This document shows, in pieces, positions 9,954-18,543 of a DNA stretch of 64,000 nt; position 1 is the stretch's first letter; each line of letters begins with the position of its first letter. The notes beneath the pieces were generated by a model. That model worked only from the letters and a program-made list of their open reading frames with translations, had not been told where the DNA came from and ran no database searches. Both the position numbers and the translations under genes were made by a program. The DNA comes from Rhizobium leguminosarum bv. viciae USDA 2370 (lineage in GTDB: Bacteria; Pseudomonadota; Alphaproteobacteria; Rhizobiales; Rhizobiaceae), in the NCBI RefSeq assembly GCF_002008365.1, contig NZ_MRDL01000036.1:485676-549675 (forward strand), read 5' to 3'.

Positions 9954-10197
9954 AGGAGTGCCGCTCTCGTCACGCACATCGGTCGAGAAGATGATTAGCC
10001 GATGTTGCGCCGCATCTGCGATTTCATCATCGCAACGGGTTATAACAGCGGCGGGACGATACACTACCGTCCGGGTGAGGAGAATCGCGCCGCCGACGCA
10101 GGCGCCTGATTGCCCGATGAAGTCGCTGGAATTCCAGCCGCCGACGGATATATAGACTCCTTGAGTGCAAGCACAGGCATTGCCGGGGAGAGCGAAG

Positions 10198-11118
10198 ATG
10201 GAATGGAGAGGCCGGCGTCAGTCCGACAATATCGAAGATCGCCGCGGCGATCCGACCGGTGGCGGTTTCGGCCGCGGCGGCGGCTTTAATTTCCCTTCCG
10301 GCGGCGGCGTTCGCCGCGCCGGCGGCGGCCTCAGCATCGGTACGATCATCTTCCTCGTCGTCATCTATTTTATCTTCAAGGCGATGGGCATCGACCTGAT
10401 GCAGGTGCTCGATACCGGCGGCACGACGAGCGGTCCCGGCTACGAGCAGAGCCAGTCCGGCGGAACACGCACGCCCGCCAATGACGAGATGACTGCTTTC
10501 ATGCGTACCGTTCTTGCCGAGACCGAAGATACCTGGCAGGGCATCTTCCAGGCGCAGGGCCAGAATTACGAGGAGCCACGCCTCGTGCTGTTCTCGGGCT
10601 CGACGGCATCGGCCTGCGGCTCCGCATCATCTGCAACAGGCCCGTTCTACTGCCCCAGCGACCACAAGGTTTATCTCGATACCGAATTCTTCCAGGAGCT
10701 TTCCGACCGCTTCGGCGCGTCCGGCGATTTCGCCGAGGCTTATGTCGTTGCCCACGAGGTCGGCCATCACGTGCAGAACCTGCTCGGAATCCTGCCGAAG
10801 TTCAACCAGGCTCGTCAGCGCATGAGCGAGGCCGACGCCAACAAGATGTCGGTGCGCGTCGAGCTGCAGGCCGATTGCTTCGCCGGCATCTGGGGCAAAT
10901 ATACCCAGCAGAAGGGCCTGCTGGAGTCCGGCGATCTGGAGGAAGCGCTGAACGCCGCCCAGCAGATCGGCGACGACTCGCTGCAGAAGCGGTCACAGGG
11001 TTATGTCGTGCCGGAAAGCTTCAACCACGGCACCTCGGAGCAGCGCGTCAGATGGTTCAAGCGTGGCTTCGACAGCGGCCAGTTGTCAGCCTGCGATACG
11101 TTCTCCGGCCCGATTTGA
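10198..11118 (+). CDS. Neutral zinc metallopeptidase of the YpfJ family
   Basis: The 306-residue protein begins MEWRGRRQSDNIEDRRG, typical of YpfJ-family proteins. A Gly-rich cytoplasmic segment (GGGFGRGGGFNFPSGGG) precedes one membrane helix (LSIGTIIFLVVIYFIFKAMG), giving an N-in anchor. The soluble domain carries HEVGHH (in YVVAHEVGHHVQN), the zincin HExxH motif, followed by ELQADCFAGIWG, which probably supplies the third zinc ligand. The expected position is membrane-anchored facing the periplasm. Substrates are not known for the family. The gene stands alone, with about 240 bp upstream. Confidence 0.92.
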   Translation: MEWRGRRQSDNIEDRRGDPTGGGFGRGGGFNFPSGGGVRRAGGGLSIGTIIFLVVIYFIFKAMGIDLMQVLDTGGTTSGPGYEQSQSGGTRTPANDEMTAFMRTVLAETEDTWQGIFQAQGQNYEEPRLVLFSGSTASACGSASSATGPFYCPSDHKVYLDTEFFQELSDRFGASGDFAEAYVVAHEVGHHVQNLLGILPKFNQARQRMSEADANKMSVRVELQADCFAGIWGKYTQQKGLLESGDLEEALNAAQQIGDDSLQKRSQGYVVPESFNHGTSEQRVRWFKRGFDSGQLSACDTFSGPI

Positions 11119-11175
11119 GGAGTAGTGAGAAGGGGCGCATGGCACAAGCACATCGCAGCCCCTTCCATCCCTTGC

Positions 11176-12171
11176 TTACTTCTCGCTGTCCATATGCTGC
11201 AGCATATGCTCGGGATAACGCCCACCCGCGGCCGCGTCTTTCGGCACGGCGCGTTCGATAACTTCGAAATCTTCTGGCGATAGGTCGACGGCGCGTGAGC
11301 CGAGCGCCTCGCTCAGTCGGTCGCGGCGGCGAGCGCCGATGATCGGGACGATATCCTTGCCCTTGGCGGCGACCCAGGCGATGGCGATCTGGGCGACCGA
11401 GACGCTCTTTGCCTCGGCGATCTCGCGCAGCTTCTCCACCAGAGCGAGGTTCTGCTCGATATTGCCTTCCTGAAAGCGTGGGCTGTAATTACGGAAGTCG
11501 CCTGCCGTCGCACCCTGGCCCTTCTGCCAGTGGCCGCTGATCAGGCCGCGCGACAGCACGCCGTAGGCGGTGATCGAGATGCCGAGTTCACGTGTCGTCG
11601 GCAGGATCTTCTCCTCGATGCCGCGTGAGATCAGCGAATATTCGATCTGCAGGTCGACGATCGGGGCAACAGTGGCGGCGCGGCGGATCGTATCGGCGCC
11701 GACTTCCGACAGGCCGATATGCCTGACATAACCCGCCTTGACCAAATCTGCGATGGCGCCGACGGTGTCCTCGATCGGCACGTTCGGATCGAGGCGGGCG
11801 GGGCGGTAGATGTCGATATAGTCGACGCCGAGGCGCTGCAGCGAATAGGCGAGGAAATTCTTGACCGCGACCGGGCGGGCGTCAATGCCGTTCCAGCCGC
11901 CGACCGGATCGCGCAGGCCGCCGAACTTGACGCTGATGACGGCGTTCTCGCGCCTGCGGCCCTTCAATGCCTCGCCGATCAACATTTCATTGTGGCCCAT
12001 GCCGTAGAAATCGCCGGTGTCGAGCAGGTTGACGCCGGCATCGAGCGCGGCATGGATCGTCGCGATGCTTTCTGCGCGATCTGAGGGACCATAAATGCCC
12101 GACATGCCCATGCAGCCGAGGCCGATGGCCGAGACATCAGGTCCGGTCTTTCCCAAACGATAGGTCTGCAT
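11176..12171 (-). CDS. Aldo/keto reductase
   Basis: The 331-residue protein starts MQTYRLGKTGPDVSAIGLGC, the canonical N-terminus of the family. Motifs include LLDTGDFYGMGHNEMLIGEAL (catalytic Asp and Tyr), the lysine strand VISVKFGG, DYIDIYRPARLDPNVPIEDT (the usual Q/H of the third motif is altered) and the C-terminal NADPH-binding VPIIGARRRDRL. It should be an NADPH-dependent oxidoreductase of unknown substrate. A longer frame reaching 12645 overlaps the divergent LysR gene and is rejected. The divergent LysR at 12311 is the likely regulator. Confidence 0.95.
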   Translation of the reverse strand: MQTYRLGKTGPDVSAIGLGCMGMSGIYGPSDRAESIATIHAALDAGVNLLDTGDFYGMGHNEMLIGEALKGRRRENAVISVKFGGLRDPVGGWNGIDARPVAVKNFLAYSLQRLGVDYIDIYRPARLDPNVPIEDTVGAIADLVKAGYVRHIGLSEVGADTIRRAATVAPIVDLQIEYSLISRGIEEKILPTTRELGISITAYGVLSRGLISGHWQKGQGATAGDFRNYSPRFQEGNIEQNLALVEKLREIAEAKSVSVAQIAIAWVAAKGKDIVPIIGARRRDRLSEALGSRAVDLSPEDFEVIERAVPKDAAAGGRYPEHMLQHMDSEK

Positions 12172-12310
12172 TGTCTTCTCCTTCTTTGCGCCGGAGCGGC
12201 GCGCTATCGGACGTCCGCGCCGGGGCGGCGCTGCCGGACACCGTTTTAGCGCTTTCGTATTTGTGCGATAATCCGGATAGTGTCGAACAGGCCGTACGGA
12301 AAAATGCACA

Positions 12311-13222
12311 ATGAGCGATCTTCCCTTGAGTGATCTGGATGCCTTCACGGCGATTGCAAGGGAGCGCAGCTTTCGCGCCGCCGCCCGCAAGCGTGGGGTT
12401 TCGGCCTCATCGCTCAGCGACTCGCTGCGGCGGCTGGAAGAGCGGCTCGGCGTGCGCCTGCTCAATCGGACGACGCGCAGCGTCACGCCGACGGCCGCCG
12501 GGGAACGATTGTTGGCGCAACTAGAGCCGGCGCTCGGCGAGGTCGCCGCCGCACTCGGGGCGCTCGACAATTTCCGCGACAGGCCGGCCGGCACGCTGCG
12601 GCTCAACGTGCCGGCGGTCGCGGCGCGGCTGTTCCTGCCCGACATTGCCTGCCGGTTCCTGAAGCTCTATCCCGAGATCGAGCTGGAGATCGTCGCCGAG
12701 GATACGTTCATCGACGTGCTCGCCGCCGGTTTCGACGCCGGCATCCGTTATGACGAGCGCATCGAGCGCGACATGATCGCCGTGCCGATCGGTCCGAGCC
12801 GGCAGCGCTATGTCACCGCCGCTTCACCGGCTTATCTGCAGGAAAGGGGCATGCCGCAACATCCGCGTGACCTGCTGGAGCACAGCTGCATCCGGCATCG
12901 CTTTCTCAGCGGGATCGGGCTCACCTGGGAATTCGAGCGCGGCGGGGAGACTTTTGCCATCTCGCCAAGCGGTGCGCTTACGTCAAATTCGATCGAGATA
13001 GAGCTCGCCGCCGCCGTCGCGGGGCTGGGCATCATCAGCTCATTCCAAGAGCTCCTGGAATCGGGCCTCGCCTCCGGTCAACTGGTCGCTATCCTCGACG
13101 ATTGGGCCAGCGAATTTTCTGGTCCGTATCTTTATTACGCCAGTCGACGGCATATGCCGGCACCATTGCGCGCCTTCGTCGATTTTCTGAAGCTGGAACG
13201 GCAGCGCGCGCCCCTCGGTTGA
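12311..13222 (+). CDS. LysR-family transcriptional regulator
   Basis: The 303-residue protein has an N-terminal winged helix (LSDLDAFTAIARERSFRAAA, followed by VSASSLSDSLRRLEERLGVRL and LLNRTTRSVTPTAAGERLL) and a substrate-binding domain from ~90 (GTLRLNVPAVAARLFLPDI) of the subtype common near aldo/keto reductases. It is divergent from the reductase gene with 139 bp between the starts, the usual arrangement for LysR control of a neighbour. The inducer cannot be predicted. Confidence 0.95.
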   Translation: MSDLPLSDLDAFTAIARERSFRAAARKRGVSASSLSDSLRRLEERLGVRLLNRTTRSVTPTAAGERLLAQLEPALGEVAAALGALDNFRDRPAGTLRLNVPAVAARLFLPDIACRFLKLYPEIELEIVAEDTFIDVLAAGFDAGIRYDERIERDMIAVPIGPSRQRYVTAASPAYLQERGMPQHPRDLLEHSCIRHRFLSGIGLTWEFERGGETFAISPSGALTSNSIEIELAAAVAGLGIISSFQELLESGLASGQLVAILDDWASEFSGPYLYYASRRHMPAPLRAFVDFLKLERQRAPLG

Positions 13223-13360
13223 GACGTCTCATAAACTTCCCGTTCTGCATTATCAAAAACTTTGAAATGTTCACGGATTGTTTCGGTTTCCTTTCTGAGC
13301 TATGTCACTTTCTTGGCGACGAGATCGTCTTTTCAGAACCGATCGCTGTAGAGATGCCTC

Positions 13361-14605
13361 ATGCTTGACCCTAAATTCGTTCGCCGCGGCCTTTTTCTGG
13401 TCTTTATCATCCTCTTCCTCGACATTATCGGCATCGCCATCATCATGCCGGTGCTGCCCGCTTATCTGGAGCAACTGACCGGCGGCAGCGTCAGCGACGC
13501 GGCGATTGACGGCGGCTGGCTGATGCTCGTCTATGCCGGCATGCAATTCCTGTTTGCGCCGCTGCTCGGAAACCTGTCCGACCGTTTCGGCCGTCGGCCG
13601 ATCCTTTTGCTTTCGGTGCTGACCTTCGCGATCGACAATTTCATCTGTGGCATCGCCACCAGCTACTGGATGCTGTTCGTCGGCCGCGTGCTTGCCGGCA
13701 TCAGTGGCGGCAGCTTCGCCACCTGCTCGGCCTATATTGCCGATATCAGCACGGAGGAGAACCGCGCGAAGAATTTCGGGCTGATCGGCATCGCCTTCGG
13801 CGTCGGCTTCACGATCGGTCCCGTCATCGGCGGTTTGCTCGGCGAATTCGGCCCGCGTGTGCCGTTCCTTGGCGCGGCCGCGCTATCGCTGGTCAATTTC
13901 ATCGCCGCCTGCTTCCTGCTGCCGGAAACGCTGGAGGCGAAAAACCGCCGCCGGTTCGAGTGGAAGCGCGCCAATCCGCTCGGCGCGTTGCGCCAGATGC
14001 GCCATTATCCCGGCATCGGTTGGGTCAGCCTCGTCATGTTCCTGTTCTTCCTGGCGCATGCGGTCTATCCCTCGGTCTGGTCGTTCGTCTCGACCTATCG
14101 CTACGGTTGGAGCGAGGGACAGATCGGTTTGTCGCTCGGCATTTACGGCATCGGCGCCGCGATCGTCATGGGCCTGGTTCTGCCGCGGATCGTGCCGGTG
14201 CTCGGCGAGTGGAAGACCGCTCTTCTCGGCCTCTGCTTCTCGGCCGTCGGGCTCACCGGTTATGCCTTCGCCTGGGAGGGCTGGGTCGTCTATGTCATCA
14301 TCGTTGCGACTGTCATGGAAAACGTCGCCGATCCGCCGCTGCGCAGCATCGCCGCCGGCATGGTGCCGCCCTCGGCACAGGGCGAGCTGCAAGGCGCGCT
14401 CACCAGCCTCAGCAGCATTACCACCATCCTCGGACCGCTAATCTTCACGCAGATGTTCGGTTATTTCACGCGGCCCGAGGCGCCGGTCACTTTTGCCGGC
14501 GCGCCCTATCTTGCCGCCGCCCTGTTCATCCTGTTGGCCGCCGGCGTGTTCCTCATGCGGGTCCGGGTCCGTGAGCCTGCCCAGGCGCTGGAAGCGGCAG
14601 GTTGA
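13361..14605 (+). CDS. MFS transporter of the TetA/multidrug type
   Basis: The 414-residue protein has twelve predicted transmembrane segments. The first is GLFLVFIILFLDIIGIAIIM with the drug-antiporter proline VLPAYLEQL. The loop motif GNLSDRFGRRP is the MFS motif A between helices 2 and 3, and GIAFGVGFTIGPVIGGLLG is antiporter motif C, which marks proton-coupled exporters. The closest recognisable group is the TCR/Tet family. Actual substrates cannot be inferred; many such genes are intrinsic efflux pumps that confer no tetracycline resistance. Confidence 0.92.
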   Translation: MLDPKFVRRGLFLVFIILFLDIIGIAIIMPVLPAYLEQLTGGSVSDAAIDGGWLMLVYAGMQFLFAPLLGNLSDRFGRRPILLLSVLTFAIDNFICGIATSYWMLFVGRVLAGISGGSFATCSAYIADISTEENRAKNFGLIGIAFGVGFTIGPVIGGLLGEFGPRVPFLGAAALSLVNFIAACFLLPETLEAKNRRRFEWKRANPLGALRQMRHYPGIGWVSLVMFLFFLAHAVYPSVWSFVSTYRYGWSEGQIGLSLGIYGIGAAIVMGLVLPRIVPVLGEWKTALLGLCFSAVGLTGYAFAWEGWVVYVIIVATVMENVADPPLRSIAAGMVPPSAQGELQGALTSLSSITTILGPLIFTQMFGYFTRPEAPVTFAGAPYLAAALFILLAAGVFLMRVRVREPAQALEAAG

Positions 14606-14747
14606 TCGATCAGAAACGCTGATGCGATGATGAATTTTTCATCATTTGCCTCATCTGGGGTGGTTCTTTGCGGGGCTTTGCTCTAAGTCCGGATGTTATT
14701 TCGCCGCAAGCTGCGGCGACGCATATTTCAATCACAGGACTGGTGTC

Positions 14748-16151
14748 ATGGACACGCCGATCGACACGCGCAGGCTTGCGCCGACAGCCGATAATCGTTG
14801 GGGCGCACATTTCCGTGCAACGCTGGCGCTCGGCATTCCGCTGATCGGCGCGCAGCTTGCCCAGCTCGGCATCAACACCACCGACGTCATGATCGTCGGC
14901 CGGCTCGGCGCCGAGCATCTAGCGGCGATGGTGCTTGCGGCGCAGTTCCTGTTCACGATCCTGATCTTCGGCTCGGGCTTTGCCATCGCCGTCATTCCGA
15001 TGGTGGCGCAGGCCTATGGCCGCGGCGACGTCGTGTCGGTGCGCCGGTCGCTGCGCATGGGTCTGTGGGTGGTGATCGCCTATTGGGTGATCATGCAGCC
15101 GGCCTTCTTCAATTCGGAGCAGATCCTTCTCTTCGCGCAGCAGAAGCCCGAGGTGGCCAAGCTCGCCCACGGCTACATCATGATCGGCCAGTTCGGCGTG
15201 CTGCCGGCGCTGCTCTTCAACGTCATGCGGGCGCTGGTCAGCGCCATCGGCAAGGCGGGTATCATCCTCAACGTCACCATCGCCACGCTGGTGATGAACG
15301 CGATCTTCGCCTATATCCTTGTCCTCGGCCATTTCGGCTTTCCGGCGATGGGGCTCGAAGGTGCTGCGATCGTTTCGGTCGTCGTGCAGACGGCCGGCTT
15401 CATCTTCATCCTGGCTTTCGTGCAGCGGCGGGAGGAGACTCGGCGCTACGAGATCTTCGTGCGGTTCTGGAAGCCCGACTGGCATGCGCTGCTGGAGGTC
15501 ATCCGGCTTGGTTTCCCGATCAGCGTCACCATCCTTGCCGAGGTCAGCCTGTTCACGGTGGCTTCGCTCCTGATGGGCTATATCGGCACGATCGAGCTTG
15601 CGGCTCATGGCATTGCCCTGCAATGGGCCTCGATCGCCTTCATGATCCCGCTCGGCCTCAGCCAGGCGGCGACGGTGCGCGTCGGTGTCGCGCACGGGCA
15701 GGGTGATTATCAGGGGCTGGTGCGCGCTTCGATCACGGTGCTCGTCCTCGCCTGCGCCATTTCGGCGGTGGGTTCTGTGCTCTTTGCCACCATGCCGCAA
15801 TTCCTCGGCAGCTGGTTCCTCGACGTCAATGCGGCCGAGGCGCCCGAGGTCCTTGCCTATGCCGGGCCGCTGATCGTCGTTGCCGGGCTTTTCCAGCTCG
15901 TCGACGGGCTGCAGGTGATCGCCAATGGATTGCTGCGCGGCCTCAAGGACGCACGCGTGCCGATGATCATGGCGTTGATCGCCTACTGGCCGATCGGCTT
16001 CTTCCTTGCCTGGGCCTTTGCCTTCCCGCTGGGTTTCGGCGGCATCGGCATCTGGTTCGGCTTCCTCGTCGGGCTGGCCGCCGCCGCCGTCATGCTCTGC
16101 GCGCGCTTCTACCTTCTCCTTCGCCGCGAAGGAGTGACGGCCGGCGCCTGA
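14748..16151 (+). CDS. MATE-family multidrug efflux protein (NorM type)
   Basis: The 467-residue protein has twelve transmembrane segments in two homologous halves. Recognisable blocks are LALGIPLIGAQLAQLGINTT with DVMIVGRLGAEHLAA in the first half, and LGFPISVTILAEVSLFTVAS with the IGTIELAAHGIALQWASIAF region in the second, as in NorM transporters. It exports cationic compounds using Na+ or H+. ATG 14748 (MDTPIDTRRLAPT) is chosen over the longer frame from 14646, whose extra residues do not fit the family. Confidence 0.93.
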   Translation: MDTPIDTRRLAPTADNRWGAHFRATLALGIPLIGAQLAQLGINTTDVMIVGRLGAEHLAAMVLAAQFLFTILIFGSGFAIAVIPMVAQAYGRGDVVSVRRSLRMGLWVVIAYWVIMQPAFFNSEQILLFAQQKPEVAKLAHGYIMIGQFGVLPALLFNVMRALVSAIGKAGIILNVTIATLVMNAIFAYILVLGHFGFPAMGLEGAAIVSVVVQTAGFIFILAFVQRREETRRYEIFVRFWKPDWHALLEVIRLGFPISVTILAEVSLFTVASLLMGYIGTIELAAHGIALQWASIAFMIPLGLSQAATVRVGVAHGQGDYQGLVRASITVLVLACAISAVGSVLFATMPQFLGSWFLDVNAAEAPEVLAYAGPLIVVAGLFQLVDGLQVIANGLLRGLKDARVPMIMALIAYWPIGFFLAWAFAFPLGFGGIGIWFGFLVGLAAAAVMLCARFYLLLRREGVTAGA

Positions 16152-16161
16152 TATCTCCTGG

Positions 16162-16477
16162 TCAGGCTGCGACCGGCTTGTAGCCGGCGATATCGGCGCT
16201 GATGCCGAGCCGTTCGAACATTTCCTGCGGACTAAGGTTTGCCGTCGCCCGCGCGGCGGCGATCGCTGCCTGCGCCTGCTCGAACGCCTCGGCATTTTCC
16301 CATTCGGCGATCGTCACGAAGTTGAATTCGCCGGGTCCGGCGACCTGCTCCAGGACAGAGTGTCCGGTGAATCCTTCCTGCGCCTGCAGCATGTGTGCAC
16401 ACCATATGCATCAGGAACTCGTCGCGTGCCGGGGCCGGCACGGCGAACTTGTCGATCCTGTAGAAAACGCCGTTCAT
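16162..16477 (-). pseudogene. Antibiotic biosynthesis monooxygenase (ABM)-domain protein, frameshifted
   Basis: Two overlapping minus-strand frames together make one small ferredoxin-fold monooxygenase of about 104 residues. The first (from ATG 16477) reads MNGVFYRIDKFAVPAPARDE then FLMHMVCT. The second continues MLQAQEGFTGHSVLEQVAG, FNFVTIAEWENAEAFEQA and ends AGYKPVAA. The frame changes near 16392-16398, within a CA-rich stretch. A GGGAGAA ribosome site precedes ATG 16477, and a SoxR-like promoter lies 35-65 bp further upstream. Either the gene has decayed recently or the base call is wrong; everything else looks functional. Confidence 0.8.
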
Positions 16478-16511
16478 CCGGTTTTCTCCCGCATAAATGT
16501 TTGCAGGCAGA

Positions 16512-16542
16512 TCTGTAGTTCCTCAAGTTAAGTTGAGGTCAA
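16512..16542 (-). promoter_or_regulatory. SoxR/MerR-type promoter with 19-bp spacer
   Basis: On the minus strand, TTGACC (16542-16537) and TACAGA (16517-16512) are separated by exactly 19 bp. The spacer is centred on CCTCAACTTAACTTGAGG (16538-16521), one base from a perfect dyad and very close to the well-known SoxR operator. Overlong 19-bp spacers with a central dyad are the hallmark of MerR-family activation. The promoter points at the monooxygenase gene, whose start is 35 bp beyond the -10. Confidence 0.75.
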
Positions 16543-16555
16543 CAGGCGATTAGAG

Positions 16556-16580
16556 AAAAAGGCCCACTTGGGTGGGCCTT
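16556..16580 (-). terminator. Rho-independent terminator of carA
   Basis: AAGGCCCAC / GTGGGCCTT form a perfect 9-bp stem with a 4-nt loop (16559-16580). Read on the minus strand it is followed by TTTTT (16560-16556 complement). It lies 26 bp beyond the carA stop. Confidence 0.9.
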
Positions 16581-16605
16581 CATCTGAAATGGGCATTGTT
16601 TGAAA

Positions 16606-17811
16606 TCAGCGCTCGGCGAGCGCCGGTTCGCCCTTCTTCTCACGCACCATGTTGATGAAGCGACGGAAGAGATAGTGGCTGTCCTGCGGCCCCGGAGAGG
16701 CTTCCGGATGGTGCTGGACGGAGAAAACCTGCTTGCCGAGGACACGCAGGCCGCAATTGGTGCCGTCGAAAAGCGAAATATGAGTCTCTTCAACACCATC
16801 TGGCAGCGACTTCGAGTCGACCGCGAAGCCGTGGTTCATCGAGACGATCTCGACCTTGCCGGTGGTATGGTCCTTGACAGGGTGATTGGCGCCGTGATGG
16901 CCCTGATGCATCTTCTCGGTCTTCGCGCCGAGTGCGAGGCCCAGCATCTGGTGGCCGAGGCAGATGCCGAAGACCGGGATATCGGTCTTAACAAGCGTCT
17001 TGATCACAGGCACGGCATATTCACCGGTTGCCGCCGGATCGCCCGGGCCGTTCGACAGGAAGATGCCGTCCGGCTGCATGGCGAGCACGTCTTCGGCGCT
17101 CGTTGCCGCCGGCACAACAGTCACTTTGCAGCCGAGGCCGGCAAACAGGCGCAAGATGTTGCGCTTGACGCCGTAATCCAGGCAGACAACGTGGTATTTC
17201 GCCTCCGTCGCCTTGAGTTCACCGTAACCTTCATTCCACACCCACGGCGTTTCGGTCCATTGCGAGGACTGGCCCGACGAGGCAATCTTGGCGAGGTCGA
17301 GACCTTCGAGGCCGCTCCAGGCTTTGGCTTCAGCCTTCAGCGTCTCGATGTCGAAGACGCCGTTCGGGTCGTGGGCGATCACCGCGTTCGGGGCGCCGTT
17401 CTCGCGGATCCAGGCGGTCAGCGCCCGCGTGTCGATGCCGCAAAGGCCGATGACGCCGCGGGCCTTCAGCCATTGGTCGAGGTGTTTGGCGGCGCGGTAG
17501 TTCGAAGGGTCGGTGATGTCGGCCTTGAAGATGACGCCGACGGCGCCGTGACGGGCGGCAGGCGTCAGATCCTCGATGTCTTCATCGTTGGTGCCGATAT
17601 TGCCGATATGCGGGAAGGTGAAGGTGACGATCTGGCCGAGATAGGAGGGATCCGTCAGGATCTCCTCATAGCCGGTCAGCGCGGTGTTGAAGACCACTTC
17701 GGCCGGCACCTTGCCGGTGGCGCCGATGCCCTTGCCTTCGATGACCGTGCCGTCGGCAAGAACGAGCAGGGCGGTCGGCTTCTCGATTGTCCAGGGTGCT
17801 GTCGCGGTCAT
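16606..17811 (-). CDS. carA: Carbamoyl-phosphate synthase small (glutaminase) subunit
   Basis: The 401-residue protein hydrolyses glutamine and passes ammonia to CarB. The N-terminal half carries LVLADGTVIEGKGIGATG, FNTALTGYEEILTDPSYLGQ and LCGIDTRALTAWIRENG. The C-terminal class I amidotransferase domain has the oxyanion strand LSNGPGDPAA, the nucleophile in PVFGICLGHQMLGLALG, and the His/Glu pair in VFSVQHHPEASPGPQD. MTATAPWTIEKPTALL is taken as the start, with an in-frame ATG six bases upstream as alternative. It is divergent from the YqeY gene and far from carB. Confidence 0.98.
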   Translation of the reverse strand: MTATAPWTIEKPTALLVLADGTVIEGKGIGATGKVPAEVVFNTALTGYEEILTDPSYLGQIVTFTFPHIGNIGTNDEDIEDLTPAARHGAVGVIFKADITDPSNYRAAKHLDQWLKARGVIGLCGIDTRALTAWIRENGAPNAVIAHDPNGVFDIETLKAEAKAWSGLEGLDLAKIASSGQSSQWTETPWVWNEGYGELKATEAKYHVVCLDYGVKRNILRLFAGLGCKVTVVPAATSAEDVLAMQPDGIFLSNGPGDPAATGEYAVPVIKTLVKTDIPVFGICLGHQMLGLALGAKTEKMHQGHHGANHPVKDHTTGKVEIVSMNHGFAVDSKSLPDGVEETHISLFDGTNCGLRVLGKQVFSVQHHPEASPGPQDSHYLFRRFINMVREKKGEPALAER

Positions 17812-18084
17812 CTTCATCCCGTTTCCGGCGTTCGGTGCGCGCGTTGCCGCGGCTCGCCGCCTTTTGATCTCGCAGGCGCGTGGACGCGGCAATGCCGCGC
17901 GCTTCAGGCCTGATCACGAATTTTGGTGCAGGTGGCGGTAAATAGCCACGCAATCGCTTAGCGTCAATCTTTGTAGCCGAGATTGCTGCCATTTTCCTGC
18001 GCTTTATCGCACTGACCGCGCAATTTATTTGATCCCCCGCATCAGCGTGGTTTATGAAGCGGCATCAAAACAGGAGTGAAGACC

Positions 18085-18540
18085 ATGCTGCGCGATCAAC
18101 TCGCCACCCAGCTGAAAGAGGCGATGAAGGCCAAGAATGCAGAGCGGCTTTCCACCGTCCGGCTGATCCAGGCCGCGGTTAAGGACCGCGATATCGCCAA
18201 TCGCGGCATTGGCAAGGAACAGGCGAGCGACGACGAAATCCTGCAGATCCTCGCTAAGATGGTAAAGCAGCGCGACGAATCGGCAAAGATCTACGAGGAG
18301 AATTCCCGGCCGGAGCTTGCCGCCAAGGAGCGTGCCGAAATCATCGTCATTCAGGATTTCATGCCGAAGCAGCTTTCAGACAGCGAAGTGCGCGCCAACG
18401 TCTCGGCGATCATCGCCGAGACGGGTGCAGCGGGCGCCAAGGACATGGGCAAGGTGATGGCGGCGCTGAAGGAGCGTTATGCCGGCCAGATGGATTTTGC
18501 CAAGGCGTCGGCGACCGTCAAGGAACTGTTGAACGGATAA
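18085..18540 (+). CDS. GatB/YqeY domain-containing protein
   Basis: The 151-residue protein spans the whole YqeY family (MLRDQLATQLKEAMKAKN, STVRLIQAAVKDRDIANRG, IIVIQDFMPKQLSDSEVRA and the DMGKVMAALKERYAGQMDFA tail). The domain resembles the tRNA-binding tail of GatB, but the free-standing protein has no settled function. CAGGAG at 18071 serves ATG 18085, making GTG 18076 unlikely. It often sits near dnaG and rpoD, as here. It converges with the gene at 18544 with only three bases between stops. Confidence 0.93.
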   Translation: MLRDQLATQLKEAMKAKNAERLSTVRLIQAAVKDRDIANRGIGKEQASDDEILQILAKMVKQRDESAKIYEENSRPELAAKERAEIIVIQDFMPKQLSDSEVRANVSAIIAETGAAGAKDMGKVMAALKERYAGQMDFAKASATVKELLNG

Positions 18541-18543
18541 GCC

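Noticed and set aside
11176..12645. Long N-terminal extension of the aldo/keto reductase
   Set aside because: It overlaps the divergent LysR gene; the family start is MQTYRLGKTG at 12171.
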